From contig FTLJ01000858.1 in the NCBI GenBank assembly GCA_900155495.1, positions 35,583 through 99,582 on the forward strand: DNA of 64,000 nt, read 5' to 3'. Below the pieces are notes generated by a model that saw nothing but the letters and a program-made list of their open reading frames with translations, did not search any database and was not told where the DNA came from. Numbering within the stretch: the first letter of the stretch is position 1; each line of letters starts with the position of its first letter. This document shows positions 56,547 to 64,000 of the stretch, piece by piece. This DNA comes from Porogramme epimiltina. Taxonomy: Eukaryota > Basidiomycota > Agaricomycetes > Polyporales > Polyporaceae. A program made the translations under genes and the position numbers.

Positions 56547-58103
56547 ATGTCGATAAATCTCTCGCTTGATAGAATTGCCAAGCTTTTTGCGCTCCTTCCG
56601 GTTCCATACACTCGGCCGACTATCCATATCGCTGGAACGAACGGCAAGGGTAGCGTATGCGCCTATGTGTCGTCCATTCTTTCCGCCGCGGGGCTGGTCG
56701 TCGGACGATTCAACACACCACATCTCCTCAACTTCCTCGACAGTATCTCTATCCAGGGAAAACCTGTTTCGCCGGATGTTTTCTGGCCAACCAGGGACGA
56801 GGTAGAGGCCATTAATGCGGCTCACGGATGCGGTGCAAGCAACTTCGAGCTCTTCGCCTGCTTCGCGCTCCTCATATTCGAGCGCGCCAAAGTCGACGTT
56901 GTCGTCCTTGAAGTGGGCATGGGAGGCCGCTTGGACGGGACCAACGTCGTCCCCAACGACGCGATTGCGGTCTCCGCCCTCACCTCTGTCGACCTCGACC
57001 ACCAGGCACTCCTCGGAGACACTGTCGAGAAGATCGCCCGCGAGAAGGCCGCGATCGCGCGGCCAGGGAAGCCCTTCGTGCTCGGGCCGCAGGAGCACCG
57101 GAGCGTTGAAGACGTAGCGAGATCGATGGTCGAATCTGTCGGTGGTGCCTTGCTCCCCGCATGCACCGTTGCGCCCACCGGCTGGGACGAAGCATCGGAC
57201 GGCCCTGTGCCCCCGACGGAGGCGGGGATGCGCGTCCCCTTCCTGCAGCCCGTCGAGATCTCAATGCCCTGTTTCCCCGCGGCCGTCCGCGCACTGCTCC
57301 CGCTCCATGGCGAACACCAGCTCGGCAACCTGGGCACCGCGACGGGCATCATCGCGGCCCTCCTCACCCACACTTCCGCCAAGCGGCCCGAGCTCAGGCT
57401 AGAGGAGCGTATCACCGCAGAGGCGGTCGCTCGCGGGATCAGGGCCACCCGATGGCCAGGACGGCTGTCCTACCACACCATCGCCCTCCCCGCCGAGCCG
57501 GCCACCAACACCGCCGAGGCGCGCCTGCTCGTCCTCGCGGACGGCGCGCACAACCCAGCCTCCGCCACCGCGCTCGCCGCGTACCTCACCACGCTCCTCG
57601 CCTCGCAGGCGGCGAGCCCCCGCCCGCTCACGCTGACGTACATCCTCGCGCTCTCGCACGCGCCGCCGAAGACCCCCGCGCAGACCCTCGCGCCGCTGCT
57701 CGCGGTGCGCGAGAACGTGCAGAAGCGCACCGGCCGCGCGGTCGCGCTCGGCGCGGCCGTCCTCGCGTTCACGCCGCCGCTGCGCATGCCGTGGGTGAGC
57801 GCCGTGCCGCCGGCGGAGATCGAGGCCGCCGTGGGCGCGCTCGCGGGGGGCGGAGACGGTGACGTCGAGGTGTGGCGGGACCCGCGCGAGGGCATGGACG
57901 ACGTCGAACCGGTGCCCGAGGGCGCGGAGCGCGACGCGCGGGTGTACACGGACCACGTCGACCGCGCGCTGCGCTGGGCGGCGGCGCGCGGGCACGGCGG
58001 CGACTCGCTCGTCGTGCTCGCGGGCAGCTTGTACCTCGTCGCGGACTTTTATCGCTTGCTCCAAAAGCTCGGACAGGCGGACGAGATTTGGGGGTCGGCC
58101 TGA
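56547..58103 (+). CDS. FOL3: Dihydrofolate synthase
   Basis: Adds the first glutamate to dihydropteroate to make dihydrofolate, in the Mur-ligase/folylpolyglutamate-synthase family. One intronless exon of 518 residues, start MSINLSLDRIAKLFALL, which resembles the FOL3 N-terminus. The ATP loop is HIAGTNGKGSVCAYVSS, followed by FNTPHLLNFLDSI, then EVGMGGRLDGTNVV and DLDHQALLGDT. HGEHQLGNLGTA is the central-domain motif and LADGAHNPASATALAAY opens the C-terminal domain. The match to FOL3 over folylpolyglutamate synthase rests on the N-terminus and length. It is longer than yeast FOL3, mainly through Ala/Pro-rich C-terminal insertions. GC content rises sharply in the 3' half. Confidence 0.92.
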   Translation: MSINLSLDRIAKLFALLPVPYTRPTIHIAGTNGKGSVCAYVSSILSAAGLVVGRFNTPHLLNFLDSISIQGKPVSPDVFWPTRDEVEAINAAHGCGASNFELFACFALLIFERAKVDVVVLEVGMGGRLDGTNVVPNDAIAVSALTSVDLDHQALLGDTVEKIAREKAAIARPGKPFVLGPQEHRSVEDVARSMVESVGGALLPACTVAPTGWDEASDGPVPPTEAGMRVPFLQPVEISMPCFPAAVRALLPLHGEHQLGNLGTATGIIAALLTHTSAKRPELRLEERITAEAVARGIRATRWPGRLSYHTIALPAEPATNTAEARLLVLADGAHNPASATALAAYLTTLLASQAASPRPLTLTYILALSHAPPKTPAQTLAPLLAVRENVQKRTGRAVALGAAVLAFTPPLRMPWVSAVPPAEIEAAVGALAGGGDGDVEVWRDPREGMDDVEPVPEGAERDARVYTDHVDRALRWAAARGHGGDSLVVLAGSLYLVADFYRLLQKLGQADEIWGSA

Positions 58104-59608
58104 CCGCTGCGCGGAGTTGGCGGTGGACTCTGAGGAGAGTTGGAGGCAGGCGCGAGGGCCGGCTAGGTTCCTGCAAAGCGCGAGCCGGTGCGTTGGAATG
58201 GACAGGGAGCAGTGGGCAGAAGGTCCACGATACGGCGTTGAAAGTAGAATCAAACTCAGAGCAAACTAGAGCGGTCATGTAGAACCGTCTTCGCAGTGCT
58301 GTATTTTTGTTGTCACACAAGAGCGTAACTGTACCACCGTCCCAAAATCGACATATGAGTGTCCGTCTTCTGGTCTTGCACCGTTTTCGCGCGAAGACGC
58401 GTCCGGTGGCGGCAGGCGCGAGCGACCCGCGCGCGCGGTGCCAGCGTCCAAGCGTCCCAGCGGCCGAGCCCGACCCCGCACGCTGAAAGCCTAACAAACG
58501 TGACCGCGCACCGGGCGGGGAACGAGCCCCCGCTGCACAGCCGCGAAGCGGCGGTTTATCCGACGCTTTCCCCGCGAACGCCGCCGCGCGCGCGGGGGTG
58601 ACGGCAGGCAGGGCCCTAGCTGCCTGTCCTGAGCCCGCTCCATTGAGTGCAGGGGAGACATGGGACCTCGCGCGGACGGGATCGTTCGGGGGGCCCTGCC
58701 GGGGTTCATTGCGCGATCGGCGATGCACGGTGGGCCACGGGCATCATCTGGGTATCTACACCCATGCGAGGGGTAGCTCGGGCGCAGGCTCAAGCTTTGT
58801 GCAGGGCGGGTGGGGCCTTCTCCAGTGGGGGGCGTGCATATGGCTCGTGGAGCTGGGGCGCCCCCCATGTCAGGACTTAGAAGGCTCTCTCGACCGGGGC
58901 GAGAGGCGGGCCGCGACGCACGGCCCGCCCGTCGTCCTCAGGGCTCAGAAACAGCGCGAACGGCCGTTCGGAGGGCGATGAGAACCGCTGTTGGCCCTCG
59001 TAGCAGCGGATGTTCATTTTGTTGAACTGCTGCCGAGTCAGCTTGCTACAGCCTATGCTCAGTGACGCTCGGGGTGCAGCTCGGCGGAGCCTCGGGCCCC
59101 CCCCCGCGCGTCGTGGGCCGGACGATAGCGATCGCCATTCAAAGCTTGTTTTCCGCCGCCGCCGCGGGGCGCTGTCCGCGTTTGGCACGCCGGGGGTGGT
59201 TTCTGGGCCCCGCCACCCAACGCGTCGTCGTGGGAGGGCGCGTGCGGGGCTGCGCCGTGCCCGTGCGCTCGGGGCGTGCCGGGGACGTGGAGACGCGATG
59301 GGCCGGGTATCAGGAGCGCGGGGGGCGCGGCTGGCCGTTGGAGGTGTGGGGCGGGCGGTGGGGACTGGCACTGGGAAGGGCAGGGGAAAGGTCGGATATA
59401 CACGGCGACGTAATACACGCAGCAAACTCTGGCGGGGAGGAGACGACGTCCGGACGCTACCTGCTCGTGCGCGCGCTCGCTCGCTCGCCCCGCGCTCCTG
59501 CACTCCACCTATCGCACGTCCTCGCCACGCTCTAGATCCCGGTAGGTAGGCCGTCGGTCTCGCTCGATCTGGAATTTTTGGAGGCGCTCTTGTGCGGGCA
59601 CGGTGCGG
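58104..59608. other. Convergent GC-rich spacer, FOL3 / AOS1
   Basis: 1.5 kb between convergent genes, very GC-rich. Overlapping frames on both strands read Arg/Ala/Pro-rich low complexity with no domain. I looked for tRNA-like A/B boxes and found none convincing. Confidence 0.5.
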
Positions 59609-62387
59609 TTAGGGCATGCCGAGGCGCACGACGGTGCCGCCGCAGAGGACGCCGTCAAAGGTGAAGAAGTTGGCGATCGGGGGCTCGCGCGCCGCGAGCG
59701 CCTTGAGGATGTCCTGCGCGAGCAGGCCGCCGACGACCGCGCACACGGCGGACGTCTCGTGCGCCGCGGTCGTCGCGAGCCGCCTTGCGTGCGGCGTCGC
59801 GACAGGGCGTCATCAGTAAAGTAAAGCGGCGGGCAGCGGAGGGAGCGGGGGCGGAGAAACGCGGCGGTTAGCCACGCCGGGGGACGTGAGAGGGGGACGG
59901 GGACGGCACGCACTCGACGACGTCCCGGGGGATGCAGGAGAGGACTTGCTTGTTGACGTCTGCATCAGAGATAAGCTTGTTCGCGATCGCCTCGAGCTCC
60001 GCCGCCGCCGCCGCCGGGTCGTCCGGGAGGGCGCCACCGTGGGCGGCTTGGTACTCCCAGACGGCTGGAGAAGAGAGGCAAGGTTCGACAGACGTCAGAG
60101 GAGGGTGCCGATCGCGCGCGGGAGTGTGTTCGGGGAGGGGGGGCACGCACCGAGCACGGAGAAGGGGACGGCCGGGTTGAGCTCCTTGGTCTGCCGGCGC
60201 GTCATGCTCGTCCAGCGGTGCTGGAGGGCCGCGCGGAGCGGCACGTACGAGGCGGTGAGCTTCACGTTCTTTGTGGCGTCCTTCTGCGCCGAGCGGTCCC
60301 TGCGGAGATGGACGGGTGTGAGAGGCGAGCACATGGGCGCACGGGGAGAGGGAAGGGGCGAGGGAGGCGAAGGAGGTGCGCCATCCGGTGCGAACGAGGG
60401 ACGTTACGAGACGTACGGCGCGATGTAGTCGTGCTGGAGCAGGTCGCAGAAGATGTAGCCCAGGTAGCCGTACGAGCCGCCGGCGTAGAAGGGCGTGTTC
60501 AGGCGGCGGCATGTGTCGTTGAAGCGTGTCTACGCCCCCCACCCGGCGACTACGTCAGCGCAGCAGCGGCGACCTCGCGGGCAAGGGAAGGTGTGCGCAC
60601 CAGGCTGTCGCGGTCCATCTCGGTGGCGCAGACCATGTCGACGCCGGCGAGAAGCTGCTCGAGGGCTGCGTTTTCGAGCACGGCGGCGTCCGAGTGCGTC
60701 TCCACTGCGACCAGGGGGTTGAGGCTCTCTATTCTGGCCTTGGCGGCGTCGACGCGCTGGTGACGCCATGAAGTCAGTAGAGCAGGAGGTAAAAAGACAG
60801 AGAGACGAAAGCAGGGGAAATTGCCGGGGGGTGGCGGGGCTGGCGCAACGCGATGGGACCCGCCCGGTAGCCCGTTCGGTGCGGAGATGGAGCGCCCATT
60901 ACCGTGTGCGAGAACCGTGGCAGACCGAGGCCCCGTAAAGCACACGCTTCGCACCCTATAGGTCGCGTCTGCGGGCGACGTGAGAGTAGATCGCAGCTGG
61001 AGGCGTCATGTAGGGCGCCCGAAGGACAGGCCTCGAGACGTATATGCCTCCCTTAGTAGCGTTCGCACAGGCGGTTGCACGGGCTGTATCTGATAAGGAG
61101 CTACCGCTCTGCGGCACCCTGCACCTGACGAGCACCTTTCGAGCGGCTCGTCGGCTGCGTTCTCGTGGCTGGGAGTGCGGCCACTCTGGGCAACCGCACC
61201 AAACGCAGACGGGCGCATGAGCCGACCCGGGGCGTCGTACCACGCGTGTCTCTGGACGAGAAGACATCCGCCCGGGCCGCCTGTATCTCGCTCACCTTTC
61301 TGCCAACATCCTCGTCCCGGTAGAAGAAGCCCGCGCCGAGGTCCTCTGCGGCGACGTCTTCGGGGTCGACGACGATGAGCTTTCCGATGCCGGCGAGGAC
61401 GATGTTCTTGATCGCTTCCGTCGCAACGCCCTTGAGATTCACCATGAGGATGGTCGCATTGCGCATCCTAAACGGCGCGCGCGACGAACGCGGACGCGAA
61501 AAGACAGAACGTCAGCCCCATGATCGCCCCCCCTCTCCTCCGGGTGCGCGCCAAGCCAAGCATAGAACAAGGTCGCATCGAAGCGGGAAACGGGAAGCGG
61601 GAAGCAGGGGTGGGGTGGGGCAGAGAAACGGCTGCGACGACGCCCGCCCGGCACTCTCTGCACGCGGAGCGCCACAACGCGTGCGTCCCCTCCGCGCCCC
61701 CGCCGGCGCGCGTCCAGTGTGCGCTGCGTATGGTTAGATGGCGCGTCCGCGAAGGCGCGAAGGGCGCGTCCCCCGCACGCCCTGGCGATCTCATGCGCCG
61801 TCTGCTGATGTCATGCAGGCCCGCGGCGCGGGTGCGCCAATGGGAGCACGCCTATGTATACTCGCGTGCTCCTGGAGAAGCAGGCCCGCCGCGGCCGTTC
61901 GACGTCGATGAGGAGGCGCGCGGGACGCAGGGAGGCGCACGCACGGCGCGCGCTTGTGTGGGGACTAGGTTCGGGTTCGGGAGGCGGGGTGCGCGGCCTC
62001 GGGCCCTGGCACTGGCACTGGCTCGGGCTCGGGCACGGAGCTTGCGCGTGGCATGTGGTCCTCGGGCGGGAGTGGGGGTGCACGCGCACCTTTGCTGGGC
62101 CTCGAGCCCCCAGAGGCGGATCTGGCGGTCGTACACGGCGGCCTCATCTGCAGAGGAAGACACCCGGGAAGCACGTGGGTCAGCATCAGCTTGTCCAGCA
62201 GGCGGGAGAGGGAAAGGGTGAGGGCGCAGGGCGGGCGTGGGCCCGCCGGAGGAGGGCGCGCGGCGCGAAGTTTGGGGGTGTGGGCCGGAGGCAGTAGGGA
62301 GTGGCTCGGCCACGCGGGGGGTGCGGGGTGCGTACCTTCTGTGATCGAGAGCGGGGCGGCCTTTGTTCCTGGATCGAGAGTGGCCAT
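59609..62387 (-). CDS. AOS1: SUMO-activating enzyme E1 subunit Aos1 (SAE1)
   Basis: Pairs with Uba2 to adenylate SUMO in the nucleus. Exon 1 (62387-62336) is MATLDPGTKAAPLSITE. Exon 2 (62147-62090) is EAAVYDRQIRLWGLEAQQR, the Aos1 signature. Exon 3 (61467-61296) is MRNATILMVNLKGVATEAIK with GKLIVVDPEDV and LGAGFFYRDEDVGR. Exon 4 starts at 60756 (RVDAAKARIESLNPLV, then VDMVCATEMDRDSL). Then TRFNDTCRRLNTPFYAGGSY and GYLGYIFCDLL. The last exon reads HETSAVCAVVGGLLAQDILK and ANFFTFDG, ending GTVVRLGMP. Aos1 has no catalytic Cys and none is expected. Introns of 188, 622 and 539 nt are far longer than those of neighbouring genes. Strong GC bias in the coding sequence. Confidence 0.93.
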
Positions 62388-64000
62388 AACGATACGGACA
62401 GGAGCGGTAAGTAGGAGGGTGCCTCGGGAGGAGCTGAGAGGCAGCAACAAGGGCGGCGCAGGCGAGCCTTGTGCGGTTTTACGTAGGGGCGAGATCGGGG
62501 GGCTTGCGAATGCGATTGCGATGGCGCGTTCTGGCGACGGCGGCGGCGACGGTGAGCCTCGTGATAGCGTGCGGCGCGTCGGGCGGGCGGCGCACTCAGC
62601 ACTCGGCCCTCGCACTCACCAACGACGCTTCCGAGTCCGCGGGGAGACCGGCCTTGACGGGTGTCGCTCAGGCGCAGAGCACGCCGTGACAACACGCACG
62701 CCCCGCCACCGTGACGCACACACAGAAGCAGCATCGCGCCCCCCACGCTCGCGTGACGTGACATCCCTTTTCGGGCGTGCGCCCCCCTAGTCCCGGCTGC
62801 CCCCGCCCGCCGGCCCGCGCGGCCCCCCTGCGTCCTGGGCGTGGGTGCCGCCGCCGCGAGCGTGGGCGCCCCATAATTAAACGGCGCCAGGCACGCGCGG
62901 GTGCGCCCTCCTGGCGACGCGAGCACTGCTGCCAGCCCCCTTCCGCCGCGCTTCGACGCGCGCGGCAGACACGCCCGTGCGACGCGCGAGGCCGCCCGCC
63001 CAGCACCGCGGCGCGGCGCGGCGCGCTCGGAGAGGGCCGCTTTCCGACTCACACGGACGCCCAGGTCCAGGACCGTGGCCAGGACAGGGAGTCCAGGACC
63101 AGGACAGGGTCCAACTTCCAAGGACGCCCCCCCCCACATGCTGGTCGCTTGCAGAATGATGTGGGCGCCCCTGCACGCGCCGGGAGAAACAACTCTCCAG
63201 GGGCGGTGCGGTGTGCGGCGTCGGGCGAGGCTCGAATGGGTGGCGGGCGCGCGGGCGCGGCGGGCTCCGCCCATGCATGTTTTTCGTCGACGGAGCGCCG
63301 TCGCGCGAAAATCACGAAAATCACGATCGCGTTGGGAGCTCAGACCGGGGCTAATAATCAGCGGCTTGCGTGATTTAACCATGTCCTGTTGTCGGGCCTC
63401 GGAATGCACACGGTGTGGGAGGGCGCGCGGCCCGTGTCCGGGAGGGGGAGGGAGGGAGGACGTGGTATAATACAAAAACATAGCACAGATCCGACACGAC
63501 ACGACACGGTAGCTGGTAGGTAGTAGATAGGCGAAGAGCGCGACGCGATCGAGCACAGACAGAGGCGGGGCTACGTAAGAGAGACAGAGACAGAGAGAAA
63601 GACAGAGCGAGCGAGCGAGGGCGCAGGGATTGTGTGGTAGAGTAGGGTGGGTGCGCGGCGGGTAAGTAGTAAAGTCGGGTTACACATACGTAGAATAGAT
63701 ACCTAATAGCGGGCGTGCCGCACCGTCCGGGGTCGGGAATGCGCGCCCCCCCTTCCCCCCCCCCCCGGCGGGCGCCCCGCGCGGCGCGACGCCATTATAA
63801 TAAACTGACGGGCATCACTAGGCGGAGGGGTTGGCGGCGCGGCGCACCAGGGCCCGGGGGGGCCCTCGTGCGGCCCACATATACGGAGTAATAAAAATCG
63901 TGATGCCAGGCGGGGCGGCGAGCGCGGGCCAGGGGGGCAGGGGGCAGGGGGGGGGGAAGAGGCGAAGTATTCGTGGGTGGATCATGGCGACGGCGTAACG
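62388..64000. other. GC-rich right-end region with low-complexity tracts
   Basis: 1.6 kb without a supportable gene. It contains tandem CCAGGAC-like units (63061-63112), a purine-rich GAGACAGA tract (about 63570-63625), a TATAATA at about 63464-63470 and a poly-C run near 63750-63766. Long minus-strand frames across 62186-63556 are Arg/Ala/Pro low complexity. It may hold the AOS1 promoter and the flank of a gene beyond the window. Confidence 0.5.
63061..63112. repeat. Imperfect tandem CCAGGAC/CCAGGACAGGG repeat
   Basis: Units CCAGGTC, CCAGGACCG, CCAGGACAGGGAG and TCCAGGACCAGGACAGGG occur in direct order. A short minisatellite-like tract in non-coding GC-rich DNA. Confidence 0.5.

Noticed and set aside
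58104..61300. tRNA genes in GC-rich spacers and introns
   Set aside because: GGTTCGA-like strings, for example near 60083, lack the rest of the B box and a matching A box or foldable acceptor stem.
62186..63556. 456-residue minus-strand frame at the right end
   Set aside because: GC-rich DNA has few stop codons; the translation is Arg/Ala/Pro low complexity and overlaps AOS1 exons in another frame.

Overview
This 64 kb window looks like nuclear DNA of a filamentous basidiomycete, most likely an Agaricomycete. Genes are dense and on both strands. Most have many introns of about 50-60 nt with GTRNGT-type donors, and several exons are only 10-22 nt long. The conserved proteins (PRP8, a SART3-type PRP24, SMC6, ALG7, AOS1, isocitrate lyase, CAPZ-alpha) are eukaryotic and of fungal type. 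A coiled-coil/F-box gene and a 2OG-Fe(II) oxygenase of a common mushroom-fungus type fit this. The lineage is inferred from gene structure and protein style; no search was run.

Layout. A partial minus-strand gene runs off the left edge (1-292). PRP8 (2293-10566, minus) and phospholipase D (10980-17731, minus) follow. The plus strand then carries a PHD-finger protein (18293-19887), a SET-domain protein (20159-21002) and TAD3 (20972-22035); the last two overlap or are fused. A small single-exon protein (22087-22596, minus) lies next to a tandem pair of peroxisomal-type acyl-CoA synthetases (23253-26117 and 27064-29857, plus). Next are CAPZ-alpha (30528-31799, minus), a zinc-finger-like protein (32050-34136, plus), an F-box protein (34358-36253, minus), ALG7 (36569-38848, plus), isocitrate lyase (39448-41261, plus), a 2OG-Fe(II) oxygenase (41688-43269, minus), PRP24/SART3 (44087-48376, minus), a single-pass membrane protein (48743-50417, plus), SMC6 (51181-56068, plus), dihydrofolate synthase FOL3 (56547-58103, plus) and the SUMO E1 subunit AOS1 (59609-62387, minus). 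The last 1.6 kb is GC-rich and low-complexity, with no supportable gene.

How the genes relate. This is mainly a housekeeping region, not a biosynthetic cluster. Two functional threads recur. One is fatty-acid use: two acyl-CoA synthetases ending in PTS1-like tripeptides, and isocitrate lyase ending in SKL, which feed peroxisomal beta-oxidation and the glyoxylate shunt. The other is SUMO and genome maintenance: AOS1, SMC6 (whose complex carries a SUMO ligase in other fungi) and a PHD protein with a SUMO-interacting-like motif. PRP8 and PRP24 both act in the spliceosome.

The most unusual features are structural: (1) nucleotide-binding P-loops encoded on 12-22 nt microexons in SMC6 and both acyl-CoA synthetases; (2) the SET/TAD3 junction, where either two reading frames overlap by 31 nt on one strand or a 14-nt GT...AG segment joins them in frame; (3) introns several hundred nt long in AOS1, ALG7 and the membrane protein, far above the local norm.
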